A stretch of DNA of 64,000 nucleotides. Origin: Rotaria socialis (taxonomy: Eukaryota; Rotifera; Eurotatoria; Philodinida; Philodinidae). The position numbers were made by a program, and so were the translations under genes. The stretch is taken from contig CAJNYU010002766.1 in assembly GCA_905331475.1 (NCBI GenBank), positions 1 to 64,000 on the forward strand. The letters run 5' to 3'. The notes beneath the pieces were generated by a model that did not search any database, was not told the origin of the DNA, and saw nothing but the letters and a program-made list of their open reading frames with translations. This document shows, in pieces, positions 23,808 to 35,834 of this stretch. Positions within the stretch are counted from its first letter, which is position 1. Each line of letters begins with the position of its first letter.

Positions 23808-25277
23808 ATGTCAATTGAAAAAAATGACGAAGATTTATTTACACTTGTTTGGCTGGGAGATTCATGTGGTGAGATACAATTTGGAATGAAGAAGTTTATA
23901 AATAAATTCACAAATTTGAATGCATTAAAAGAGTATATTATCGATAAACCAAATTCTTCAATAATTGTTATTATCTCGGATAGTATTCCATTTGATGGTA
24001 CATCTTTCGTTGATTCACCCCAGATCTGTGCGGTTTATAATGAAAAGCTTGTGTGTTTATACTCTTTATCGGAAATGTTTTCAACTGCTGATAAATATTT
24101 GAAGAATCAACAGGAGGAAACAAAAAAGACATCAGATCAATCATGTATATCTAAAATATTGTCGATTGCTCGAAAATACTGGTTTCTTGTTGGCTTGGCT
24201 TTTTCAATTTGTATGGCATATATTTTTCCAAATCTAGGCAAAACAGGTGGCTATATTCGTTCTGAATGGACTGTTAAATATGGCTGCGTGATATTAGTAT
24301 TCTTTCTTAGCGGTTTATCTCTGCGAACTAGGCAACTTGCGAAAGAAATTCTTCATATTCGTCTTCATATTCTTATTCAAATCTATAGCCTGATAGTGAT
24401 TCCAGTTTTAGTTTATTATTTAACATTATTTTTATCAAATACGTCGATGAACAAAACATTGCTGTTTGGTATGATTATAATGGCGTCAACGTCTACAACA
24501 ATTTCTAGCAATGTTATTATGACTAAAAATGCTTTGGGCAATGAATATGCTGCATTATTAAATGCAATACTGGGCAATATTTTAGGTATTTTTCTTTCGC
24601 CAGCTATGATACTATTTTTTATGAAAAATTCAATGTTTGATTACTTATCAAATACGAATAATGAAAAGCAAAAATTAGATTATGGTCATGTTATTAAAAA
24701 TTTAACTTTAACTGTTTTACTTCCTCTATTTATTGGACAAATAATTCATTTACTATGGGCCAAAAAAATAATGGATATACGAGAAAAATTTCATTTTTCT
24801 GAATTGAGTAGTTTAGCTTTATTAACACTTGTATGGTCCGTATTTTGTACTTGTTTTTCTACGGGATCGTTTAAAACGATAGGCACACAAGATCTTATAA
24901 TTTTAATGCTCATTGATCTTGTTATATATTTATTTTTTTCATCATTTATTTTTATTCTAACCAGATTACCTATTCCTTATTGGCAATTTTCTGAAAAAGA
25001 CTCTATAGCAATTATGTTTTGTAGTGCAAGTAAAACGTTAGCTATGGGGATCTCAGTCATCAATGCTTTATATGGTAACACAAATCAAGCTCTTACTGGT
25101 TTACTCTCACTACCATTGATTATGTATCATGCTGAACAATTAATAATCGGTGCTATTCAAGTTGTTTTATTGAAAAATTGGATTAAAAATAAATTAAAAG
25201 ATAATACGAATATTCAATCTACTAATGAAAATGAAGTTAAAACTGACGAACTACAAATTATAAATGTTGAACCTTAA
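23808..25277 (+). CDS. SLC10A7-like (SBF/bile acid:Na+ symporter family) transporter, 489 aa
   Basis: This intronless frame starts at ATG 23808. From about residue 118 it shows the SBF-like fold with ~10 membrane helices. They include YWFLVGLAFSICMAYIFPNLG, YGCVILVFFLSGLSLRT (the family's SGLSL signature), ASTSTTISSNVIMTKNALGN (the conserved crossover region), and LLPLFIGQIIHLLW. SLC10A7 and its bacterial relatives are mostly ~340 aa. Here an additional soluble N-terminus of ~115 residues precedes the membrane part. That extension (LFTLVWLGDSCGE, SSIIVIISDSIPFDG, ICAVYNEK) resembles a small alpha/beta, receiver-like domain seen at the start of many bdelloid proteins. The likely location is plasma or Golgi membrane. 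The substrate is unknown; animal SLC10A7 affects calcium and glycosylation. The absence of introns may reflect bacterial ancestry. Confidence 0.75.
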   Translation: MSIEKNDEDLFTLVWLGDSCGEIQFGMKKFINKFTNLNALKEYIIDKPNSSIIVIISDSIPFDGTSFVDSPQICAVYNEKLVCLYSLSEMFSTADKYLKNQQEETKKTSDQSCISKILSIARKYWFLVGLAFSICMAYIFPNLGKTGGYIRSEWTVKYGCVILVFFLSGLSLRTRQLAKEILHIRLHILIQIYSLIVIPVLVYYLTLFLSNTSMNKTLLFGMIIMASTSTTISSNVIMTKNALGNEYAALLNAILGNILGIFLSPAMILFFMKNSMFDYLSNTNNEKQKLDYGHVIKNLTLTVLLPLFIGQIIHLLWAKKIMDIREKFHFSELSSLALLTLVWSVFCTCFSTGSFKTIGTQDLIILMLIDLVIYLFFSSFIFILTRLPIPYWQFSEKDSIAIMFCSASKTLAMGISVINALYGNTNQALTGLLSLPLIMYHAEQLIIGAIQVVLLKNWIKNKLKDNTNIQSTNENEVKTDELQIINVEP

Positions 25278-27029
25278 ATGTGCTAAAGTTTTATTGTTAT
25301 TAATCTTCTTTTCTATCTTAAACAAATCTACAAAAATCATATCGATTTGATCAACAATCGAGATTTCTTATTATAGAATAAAATACTTAAATTACTGAAT
25401 TGTATACCGTTGATATCCTCATTCAACCCATTCATTTCTTGTATAAATATAAAAAATGAAATCTGCTTTCATTGGAGTACATTAAAATAAAAAAGCTAAT
25501 ATGATAATCTTTTACCAATGAAATATACAACCAATGAAATTGCTTCGTGCTTGACAAAAAATTTGTTTATTTGTTCGTTCGATCTTTTTATATGATTTCT
25601 ATTTTATTATTGACAGTAGTTTTGTTTTTGCATTTTTTATACGATGTTGTCGAATAACCAAGTTTTTCGAAAACGTAAAACCATTTGTTTGCTTTTGAAC
25701 AACGATTCAACAATTTGATGTACTGCTAGGAACCATAAAGAGTAATTACTAAACAATCGAAATTGAGACATTGGTGATAAGATTCTATGTAAGTTATTAG
25801 AAGTGTTCATGCAATTGATTCAAAAGCAAACATTTCTAATCTGACTTAATAAACACAAAGTTACTGTTTTGACATCAAAGATTTTGTCAACTATTATTTC
25901 ATAAATATACTTACATTTTTCAGTATTTCTTAGAACTATATCTGCGTGCATTGACAAATGTGACTATATATTTCAGTCAACTTATCCAATGGTTTAAAGT
26001 TTCTTCTTAAGGGTGGGGTGTTAATGTTAATATCAGTACCAGTAAGTAAAACACCCACACCCTCAATACGTGTTTTATTTTATTTTATTGTTCTTCACTA
26101 TGTTTCTGCCCAGTCCTCGTTATCTTTTTTTGCTTCTCCGTCGTTTTTTATTTGGCAGTTCGTCTAAATCAATAAAGCGTTCTATGATTCGCTTGAAGTA
26201 TTTCTGTTTCACGTACATGTGCTCTCACCCTTAAATGTTGTGCGCTAAAAAAAGTGACAGATTGACTACTTCATAATTATGACCATTGAAACAACGCAAA
26301 AACTTATTCATCCGAAAAGTTATTAATGTGAATTTTCGCTTTCTAAAGTGACAGAAGAAGCGATCTACGGTGTGCATTGTCAAATTTATTTCAAGCATAC
26401 ATGAAATGTATTTCCAAGATGCGTAAGACGCTTTCCTACGACGAAACGACAAAATTCATTAGTGGTGTCTATTTTCGGCTAGAGAATCTTCAAAATTGAC
26501 GAGCTCCATTGTACGAAACTGGGCACGTCAAATTAACCTTAACAATATTTAACGGTAAAAACGAGAAATAGGTAGTTGTTTAAAAGTTATATTCATCGTT
26601 TTACTGTTTACACGCTTGAAAGAACGTTTTTAATTACGTTCGTAGATAGCTTTATTAGATACGTATTGAAAAGTTTTCATATGAAATGCAGTGTTTCGAA
26701 AACGCGTATATTTTATAAATGTGTTCTTATACATTAATTGCAACACGAGTTCTATCCGAATATTTCTTAACGAAAAATTTTATTACCAACTGCATTCTTA
26801 TTTTGAGTAAAACTGTTATTTTATGCAGGAGTCATCCATCATTTAGGCAAAAACTTTACAGTATCAAATTCGAAATTTTATCACTAAAGAAGCTTTACTA
26901 TTGAGATGAGCTTGATCAGTTTTATACAGCATGATGTATCTGACAACTTTAGGAGAAGGAAACAGTTGGCGAGCAAAAAAGAACGACAATTTAAATGAGA
27001 ATTAGATTAACTTTTATGTAATATGGAAA
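25278..27029. other. Intergenic, with a GTGGGG/CCCACACC hairpin at 26009-26062
   Basis: There is no gene. AAGGGTGGGGTGTTAATG at 26009 pairs with AACACCCACACCCTC at 26048-26062, and TTAAT and AGTACC words lie between. It belongs to the same family as the hairpins near 3124, 56350 and 62731. Confidence 0.45.
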
Positions 27030-27380
27030 ATTCAGACCAAATTACTTGAACTATCAGTCAAACTATATTCAACAACGACTATATTGACTGGTATCCAAGC
27101 GAAAGTAATAAAAAACGCTTGCCAACGCAGCCCCTTTGGAATAAAAATGTGGAACTGGCATTTCATTTTTAGATTTAATACGCTAATACAAAATAGTTGA
27201 AGTGAGAAATCTACCTTTCTTTCCACAATCTGTAATTAGGGCATAATCTATTGGTCTATGTCTGTAATGAAAGCTCCCTTCTGTGTTACTAGTGTCTATA
27301 ATTGATAGGCCTTGATTTTTTCGTATAATCTGTAATGAAAAAGGGTGTGAGTGTAATTTATTTTCTTGAAAAATCAATTA
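27030..27380. repeat. Dispersed repeat, copy 1 (CGCAGCCCCTTTGG family)
   Basis: This shares ordered blocks with 34365-34720: CGCAGCCCCTTTGG, ATGTGGAACT, AAATCTACC, TATGTCTGTAAT, and TTTTTTCGTATAATCTGTAAT. The two copies have diverged with indels. It is probably an old non-autonomous transposon. Confidence 0.5.
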
Positions 27381-27819
27381 CTTTTTAAAAAATAAAGTCA
27401 GAAAACAAACATAAAAGTTACTATAGTATAATATGTTTACATAAAAATATTCATCAATTTATCAATGAATGCTAAAATTCGTTGTTTCCTTTATCGTTCT
27501 GATCGCCATTACAAATAACAATATCATCTTCTTCGTCTTTTTTCAATTTCTTTCCTATTGGTGACTCTAGTTATCAGAAAAAACAATTACGGTTCCAACC
27601 ATTCAGAGTAACAGAATCTTGAAAATTTGCTTTTCGATTCCTTTGTTTCATGAATCACTCGGCTCTAGTCACACCAAACAATCTCAAGCTAATGTCATTG
27701 CATAAAGTGACGATATGAGAATTTACAGAATCACTTGAAAGATTTAATACACTACCAAATGAATGCCACACTTGTGCCGATATTGATGGCACGCTTCGAT
27801 GATTCTCCTTCATTCTCTT

Positions 27820-28078
27820 TCTGTTCTCTTTCCATTGTTCTAATATCTCTCTCCCCTGTCTCTCTTCTATCTATCTCCTATATATACGTGTGTTACGTAT
27901 GAAGTTGGGGGACGACTAGAGATGTCAGATGACACAATACACCATCATGCCGACGGGCATAGGCGACACTCTCTAGTTTTGTCGTTACACTCTGGATACT
28001 TGAAGTAGCCTAATAAACATCTTTGTCGAGAATGACACAGGCTACTCTAATCTAGTTGTTCGTTACAACACTCAAGGA
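27820..28078 (+). repeat. Possible solo-LTR-like segment
   Basis: A pyrimidine-rich tract and TATATATA (27880) are followed by TGTTACGTATGAAG (27891), then CCTAATAAACATCTTTGTC (28009) with a poly(A) signal, and an ending CGTTACAACA (28062-28071). The order TATA, AATAAA, terminal TG...CA is what an LTR would show. No target duplication or second LTR was found, so this is tentative. Confidence 0.3.
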
Positions 28079-28688
28079 CTTGAATTCACTGACCACGTAA
28101 CTTGTATGTTTTCTATATATTATATTAATTTGGCGCACTTGATTTTTGTGCGCATTCACATCAGGTATGTGAGAACTCACCGCCCAATAGGCCATATAGG
28201 CTGGCTCAAAATTGATTGCAGTTTCTTAAATAAGAATTTCCTTATTGCGAGCTGGGGAATTGTTGAAAACTCACTCAGATATGCGCTGGGGCTGGTTCAA
28301 ATCTAGTAGCATTTGCGGGACTGATAATCGATACTATGTAATGTTTCTTATCAAAATAATTTGATATTAGTATTTTTTCAGCATGTCTTAAAACTCATAG
28401 AATATATTCATCCAGAATGTGTAGACAGAATCATTGACTTTTTGCTCATTATTATCGACAATCATTTTAGATGATTTAGTTAGATTTTCGTCACTTGATA
28501 TTAATTAAAAGACATCTTTCCGTTGGCCTGATTCACTGATTCAGAACTTGGAAACTTGATAGTATATTCCTCAGTTGTTTACAACAATTTTAATGCCTTT
28601 TATCGCCAATTAATTAGGTCAAGTTCATCTCAAATAAGCAGACTCCTTACTCTAACTCAATTGATATGAGCTGACTGCGAGTCGTCAC

Positions 28689-29158
28689 CAGAGACGTGCA
28701 CAGGACAGGGCGGTCCTATCCTGCCCTGTCCTGGAGGACAGGATGAGGTTTCGATTTTTGTCCTGCCCTGACGCCCGCCAGGACCAAAGTAGCCCGCAGA
28801 ACAGATAAGGACAGGACAAAAAAGCTTGTCCTGTGCACGTCTCTGAATTTGAAAATGATATCAAATAGATTATTTCTAAAATTATTAATAGTAATGTTTA
28901 TTTTGATCAACAATAGCTAGCATTCGAGCTCATAATTAGTCTTTAGTCATTAGCAAAACTCGAAGAAATGAGTAACACTAACCGGGATACGGCTTTAACG
29001 TATTGTCCTGTCGCCCGCCAGGACACAAAAAGCCAACAGGACAAGCCTGGACAGGATAAGATTTCGATTTTTGTTCTGTCCTGACGCCCGTCTGGACCAA
29101 AGTAGCCAGCAGGACAAGTAAGGACAGGACGAAAAATCTTGTCCTGTGCACGTCTCTG
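28689..29158. mobile_element. hAT-type non-autonomous element with perfect 8-bp target duplication
   Basis: The ends are CAGAGACGTGCACAGGAC (28689) and GTCCTGTGCACGTCTCTG (to 29158), an 18-bp perfect inverted repeat. The 8-bp GTCGTCAC occurs on both sides (28681-28688 and 29159-29166), which is the hAT signature. Inside, a complete CAGAGACG...CGTCTCTG unit (28689-28844) is followed by a related GTCCTG/CAGGAC-rich segment (28985-29158), so the element looks like a fused double copy. It lies ~180 bp upstream of the ABC transporter start. Confidence 0.8.
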
Positions 29159-29341
29159 GTCGTCACATATCTAATTCCCATTTTACTGCTCCTCATGTTG
29201 AAGTAGTTCTTTTTCATTACCAGTTTGTATCAAAAACTAATTCATTCTCTATTTTAGATTACGATATTCAGGTTTTTCTGTAATTTGATGATTTAAATAC
29301 TATTTGACACTGTCTACATACTAAACAGATAGATTGAAGCT

Positions 29342-32300
29342 ATGAATGATGAGACCGAGCTATTGATCGGCAGGAAACAACGTTTATATGATAACACTGA
29401 ACATCAGCAGCGACAATCATCCCGTCTAGAGTGGGCAGAAGCATCGTGGACACGATGGTGGTATGTTCTTTGCTGGTGGTGGATGAATCCCATACTTTGG
29501 CTAAGCTACAAACGAGCCTTGAATGATGAAGATCTCGACGATTTACCTCATCAAGATAAAAGCTCGATTCTATTAAACCAGTTCCAAGCGTACGACTGGA
29601 AAACAACAACAACACAGCATATTATTACTCGAACATTCTGGAAAAGTTTGCTAGTTACCGGACTTCTTCTATTACCTAGAATGGTATTTAGAATAGGAAA
29701 AGCTATGATTCTTCGTGAAATCATCCTATTTATCAGTAGTGCTCAAATACATTCTTCCAAAACATTATCGTCTGGCACTGTAGGGTATATTTATGCTCTA
29801 GCGTTACTATTTTGTATATTTATGGAGACTTTATTTCATCACCAGTTTTTATATCGTTCTACTCGCATTGGTCTAAAAATTCGTAATGCGCTCACATCGG
29901 TTATTTACTCCCATCTATTGTCAGTCAATACGGCATCACTACACCAAACAACGGTAGCACAAATGGTCAATTTTATCGCTTATGATGCAACGAAATTTGA
30001 TGATTTAGCCGTTTTTATTCATTACTTATGGCAGGCACCCTTGGAAGCTGCTTTGGTGTTTGCTCTTCTCTGTTGGATTATCGGACCATTACCCATATTG
30101 ATCGGGTATGCCATATTAGTTTTACTTATTCCTATACAAATACTGTTCGGTAGAAAATTCACCCAGTACTGTAGCACAACAGCCATGTGTGCTGATAAAC
30201 GTATTCGTGCATTCAGCGAGTTAATACATGGAGCTCAGATTATCAAAATGTATAATTGGGAGAAATCAATGGAAGTATACGTACGTCATATGCGTCAAGA
30301 AGAATTTGCTAGTATTAAGCGTGCATCGCATCTGCGTGCAATAAATATGTGCTTATTTTTTGTATCTATTCCGCTGATTGTACTTGCCACATTTGGTAGT
30401 GCCTGGCTCATGGGTTATCCATTGAGACTAGTTGATGTTTGCATTTTACTTGTGCTTTTTGGTCAGATACGAACTCCTCTCACCAGATTTGTACCTCAAG
30501 CCATTGAGAAACTAAGCCAAGTACGAATAGCAACAAAGCGAATCGATGATTGTATGCGACTGGCGACCGTGAATCAACGAACATCAGTAATGCTTTCAGA
30601 TGGTCAAGAAAAACAGAAAGAAGTAATTGTGATGTGTGATGCCTCATTTTCATGGGATAGTTCTGTTAGTTGTTTATCATTGTTTAATGTTAATATTGTA
30701 TCTGGTACACTTGTGGGAATTACTGGACCAACAGGCTCGGGTAAATCATCACTACTAGCGGCTATTCTTGGTGAGATGACCTTACTCAGCGGTGAGTTCC
30801 ATATCAACAAGAATACATTCTCCTATGCCCCGCAATCACCTTGGATACTTGCTGATACCATTCGAGCAAATGTACTGTTTGGAAATTCTTTTGATGAGCA
30901 ACATTATGAAAGTGTCTTACGAGCTTGCTGTCTCGATTTTGATTTAACTACGTTCGGACCTAGTGGTGATTTGATAACAGTCGGTGAAAAAGGCATGAAC
31001 CTAAGTGGAGGACAAAAGGCACGTATATCACTTGCCCGCGCAGTGTATGCCGATGCTGATATTTATCTTCTTGATGACCCATTCGCTGCTGTAGACCCAA
31101 CGGTAGCTCAAAAAATTTATGATCAATGTGTTGGTCCCAACGGACTCTTGCGCCATAAAACTAGGTTATTAGTGACTCATCAGACACGGTTTCTCGCCGA
31201 ATCACATCAAACTATACTTCTTGCACATGGCTGTATTCAAGCTCAAGGTAAATTTAATGAATTGCCTATCGAAAGTCAGGATAAAAATACAACTGATAGC
31301 AGCATAACGACTGACAAACCTATGACAACTGGCATGCTTGATATAGGACAATCAATTGTCGATGTACAATCGATTATTGCCGATGAAGCATCACTGGACA
31401 GTGATGTCGATTGGTCACTATGGTGTTCTCTCTTTACAGTGCCGCCATTGAAGTGGCTTGGGCTAGTTTTCATGATTTTCCTTCTCTTTTTTGTCGAAGT
31501 TCTTTACGATGGAACAAATTGCTGGGTCTTTCTCTGGTCCAAGCAATCCTATGCGAGTCAGCAGCATCGTCCGATGCTTACTTATATCTTTATTACGTTA
31601 ACATTGTCGACATCGATCGTGGCTCTGTTTCGAGCTGAATTTTTCTTCTATCTCATATTGAAAGGTGTGAACAGACTGCATGATAGAATGTTAACAGGAG
31701 TACTATACGCATCAATGAGATTTTTTGAGAGTAATTCAAGTGGACGAATTCTAAATCGGGCAAGCAGAGATCAGCAAATCGTCGATGAACTGCTGCCTGT
31801 GACATTATTCGATGCAATTCAATCTTTATTGATGATATGTGGAGCTCTAATCATTATTGGAATTGTGAACCCATTACTTTTAGCTTTTATTGTCCCATCA
31901 CTGCTTGTAATTTGGTTATTATGTCGTTTATATGTAAGATCAAATCGTCAATTTAAAAAACTGGAGAATCTGTCACGCAGTCCTATCTATACACTTTTCT
32001 CATCATCTTTGAACGGCTTGTCTACGATACGTGCATTCAAAGTGACAGAAACTTTCATAGATTTATTTAATAGTAGGATAGACACCAATAGCCGTGCGTA
32101 TATGACTATGTTGGGTAGTAGCTATTGGCTCTGCTTTCATCTTGATCTTTTAGCGGTGTTACTCCCCTTTATCATTGTCGTTGTTTCTGTAAAATCTCGA
32201 AACGACAGTGATCTATCAACAGTAGCAATTAGCTTGACTTATAGTGTAACTATGACAGGGTGGTTTTATTGGTGCATAAGGCAATTGTTTGAAGCTGAAA

Positions 32301-33939
32301 ATTTGATGACAAGCGCCAAGCGTATCAATGAATATGTGCAACTACCGCAAGAAGAAGATGATTGCGATCAAAAAACATTTATTCCGAAGACAGCGGATTG
32401 GCCTAATTCTGGAACGATTGAATTTCGAAACTATTCGCTACGTTATCGATCCCATTTGGAACCAACACTCAAAAGCATCAACTTGCACATTGCATCTGGA
32501 GAGAAGATAGGCATCATAGGCAGGACAGGTATGCATTTGGATCGCCATTTTAATAAGTTTTGATAACCATGCCTAAGATGATTAAAATATGAAGGATAGC
32601 TCGAAGTATCTTACCACAAAATCTCACACATTTATTATCTATCTTGATGATAAGGATTTGTTTGTGGTTCAGTGTGAATGAATAGGCATTTATACTCATA
32701 CCATACTCTTAAATGTGGGCATTTAGAATAATGATGCGAGACATATTAATAATTTTTACACAAAGCTGCATGCATTTTCCACCAGCAAACTTTTTGATAT
32801 GTTAACATTCCAATTTATTTGCAGAGGAGCTATACATTTGTTTTGCTTATATCTGATTGCAGAACAATAATTCAAAATTTTTAATTTCTTAACTACTGCA
32901 CTTAAGATTGTATTCGATTTTAACTAGAAATGTTTTCTCCGTGCATGTCTTCTCCCATACACTTTCCGATGGAAAGGAATTTTTCTAAATTTTAGAAGAG
33001 ATGTTTTTCAGTGAAACTCGATATTATGAAACAAAATCGAATACACTTCCTCATTTGTAAGCTAAAATTGAGAAAAATAACAATTTGTCGCTACATTATG
33101 CATGTGTTCCTACTTGCAATCGGTTGGAAATAGTTTTTGCTCTACAGACCAATCGAAATCGAATGGATTAAGTCAATCATAATGTTTTTGACATAATTAT
33201 TTTCACTATGTAAAAAACATTGACTTAGATTTTCATGGTACAAGTGTCAACGCCTTTCCTGTCTAGGATCAAACTGTTCATTTCCTCTACTGAAAGGAGG
33301 GTCTTACGAAAAGTGGTTTGTGTTTGATACTGAATGATGTGCCGTTTTTATGTGTATTTAGGTGCTGGAAAATCATCACTGTTCCAAGGTCTCTTTCGTT
33401 TAGTTGATCGTTCATGTATCGAAGGTGAAATTATTATTGACGGTATCGATATTAGTCGGATCCCACTAAGCCATCTTCGCTCTCGCCTAAGTGTGATTCC
33501 TCAGCAGCCTATTTTATTCGTTGGTACTCTACGATATAATCTAGACCCATTCAATCAATATTCCGATGAACAATGCTGGGAAGCATTAGAAGCGGTGCAA
33601 TTGAAGGAGATGGCACGTATGCATCAAGCTGGTCTTCTATTACCAGTAGCTGAATCAGGCAACAATTTAAGTGTGGGCCAATGCCAACTAATTTGTGTTG
33701 CTCGAGCCATTCTTAAACAAAGTAAAATTCTATTAATCGACGAGGCCACAGCTAACGTCGATGAACGAACCGATCGGTTACTTCAAGCAGTGATCACTGA
33801 AAAATTTAAAGATCGAACTGTTTTAACCATCGCTCATCGACTTAATACAATAAGTACAAGTGATCGCCTCTTAGTAATGGAAGATGGCAAGGCATCCAAT
33901 TTCGATACACCGGATAAAATTTTGCCTAGCTCTCAATAG
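29342..33939 (+). CDS. ABCC-type (MRP4-like) full ABC transporter, 1254 aa, 2 exons
   Basis: Exons 29342-32528 and 33362-33939 join within the second Walker A (IGRTG + AGKSS), giving 3765 nt in frame. The order is TMD1-NBD1-TMD2-NBD2 without the extra TMD0, the short form of ABCC4-like proteins. NBD1 has Walker A GPTGSGKSSLL, signature LSGGQKARISLARAVY and Walker B ADIYLLDDPFAAVD. NBD2 has Walker A GRTGAGKSSLF, signature LSVGQCQLICVARAIL, Walker B KILLIDEATANVD and H-loop LTIAHRL. The N-terminus holds the usual WWWMNPILWLSYKRAL motif. The family exports organic anions, conjugates and cyclic nucleotides across the plasma membrane using ATP. NBD2 has Cys where most relatives have Arg after LSVGQ. 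The 833-nt intron is long but shows no obvious insert. Confidence 0.93.
32529..33361 (+). other. Intron of the ABC transporter (833 nt)
   Basis: The donor is GTATGC at 32529 and the acceptor is TGTATTTAG at 33361, splitting the Gly codon of the second Walker A. The content is AT-rich and unremarkable. Confidence 0.75.
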
Positions 33940-34364
33940 CAAATTATGTTTGTAACCAGTTGTATGGCTCATTTAAGAAGCAATTGAATAGACCACTGGG
34001 AGCCATTTTTACGAAAAACGTTTACATTCAAGCCTTCGATGTACTAGCCATCTGCTTATATAAGCTAAAACTTTCTGAATATTTGTGATCATAATGTTAG
34101 TAGCATTTTATATAAGCGTTTTGATTAAAAAAATATGATCAGACCACTTTTTATTTGATGCAAAAATCTATTTAATATGACAGCGTAAATGTTGTTTTAA
34201 GTGGATTATCATTATTTATTGAAAAAGTGTTCAGTTCAATACCTGGTGGATTCACATGCAAAAAAGAATAAACACATGTCGCATTAACCGATCGAGAAGC
34301 ATCGGTTAATCGATGGTTTTCGATCGGTTTGTGATATGATAACCTATTTGAGCTCATTATTAAA

Positions 34365-34730
34365 GCTTGTTAGCGCAGCCCCTTTGGGCTAAAATTTGGA
34401 ACTCACGTATATCCCTTCGGCTTACAAAAATAATTCAAAATAATTCATCTAAAAAATCTACCCTGATTTCCAAAACCTATAATTAGACCATTGGCTATTA
34501 GCACTTATGTCTGTAATTGAGCATTAACTATCAGCTCGTATATTTAACAAGGGCAGAGACTAGTTTCTATGGTCTGCAATGGTACTGTAAGCTAGTTACT
34601 ATGGTCTGTAATGGTACCCTAAGCTAGTTACTATGGTCTGTAATGGTACCCTAAGCTAGTTGCTATGGTCTGTAATGGGCAAACATTGCTTTTTTCGTGT
34701 AGTCTGTAATTGAAAAAGGAAGAAATAGCA
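34365..34730. repeat. Dispersed repeat copy 2 with a 32-bp minisatellite
   Basis: This is a relative of 27030-27380. Inside, a 32-bp unit (CTATGGTCTGTAATGGTACC...) is repeated about four times, starting at 34567, 34599, 34631 and 34663. The other copy lacks this array, so the expansion is local. Confidence 0.7.
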
Positions 34731-34778
34731 GCCTAATTAGTCAAGCTCCAAATTAGCACAATTTTGAACTCATTAATG

Positions 34779-34818
34779 TACTAAACGGTTCGTGTTACTT
34801 TTGCAATATGACTGTATT
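34779..34818. repeat. 40-bp segment also present in the 1.48-kb repeat
   Basis: The 40 bp from TACTAAACGGTTCGTG to GACTGTATT match 36676-36715, and the copy near 51844, exactly by eye, while the flanks differ. Confidence 0.65.
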
Positions 34819-35834
34819 GGGGAGGGGGTGGGGGTGGGAAGCCGCAAAAATCTCGCCTTTAAACTTACACTCACCATTTTCTTCGAAAATATATGTGAGT
34901 TCCACAAAATTAGAAAGTTTAAGTTTTAATGGAACTTTTAGGAGTTAACCTTATGCTGATATTCCTCTGGAGGTATGAGTGTGGGTGTCAATGAATAAAG
35001 GCAAGCCACATCCAGGGCTACCATGTTTTATTTTTCAAATGGGGTACATTCGTTTTCAGGATGGGGTACGTAACTGGATGTACATTATCTGCCTTCAAAA
35101 AAAGAAGATTTAATTGAGAAAACCGATCAGATAAACACTACCATTAGAAATAGAAACATCTTAGTTACATTTAGAAGAATGATCAAAATATGTATTAACT
35201 CGACATTTTCTGAGAAATGCTGCATATTTAGGAGCTTTCAACCATTTTTGGTTAAAGATAAAACGTCTTTTTGACTTTGATGAACTTTTTTTCTTCGATA
35301 TTGCTAGTTGGGTTTTCTCGGAAAGTAGGAAATTCTTTGCTAATTGTTGCCTCTGAATTAGCAGAAATTTCAATTTCATAACTATTGATCAATGTTATGC
35401 GAAAATTATCACTAAGAGCAAATACAATGAAGAGAAAAATCTAAAACTACATTCAGTTTTTAAATAATATGTATTTGTCAAATTTAATAGGAAAAAGTAA
35501 TGAAATCGTGGGGAATGAGAAAAATTCAATGAATTTTATATCATTATTCATAGTAAAAATAGTTTGTGAAACCGAATAAATCAAGACGAAATAAAACAAA
35601 ATGGATACTAATATCTATCGGTCAGTTTTTTACCAATACATTTTATTATAGACTTCTTTATGAAGATGAGAAGAGTCAATAAGAGAACAGGTTATTTTCA
35701 TCAGAAATTCAGCTAATCGTACCAAAGACTGAAAAGTCTAAATGGTGTACAGTTGGCAGCCCTGGTCACATCCACATCCAAATCTTTTTAACAAATTATT
35801 TGTAAAACTAGTTATAATTAACTAGAATGTTAAC
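34819..35834. other. Intergenic, G-rich tract then AT-rich
   Basis: GGGGAGGGGGTGGGGGTGGG (34818-34837) could form a G-quadruplex, and GAGTGTGGGTGTC lies near 34977. No gene is supported. Confidence 0.4.
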
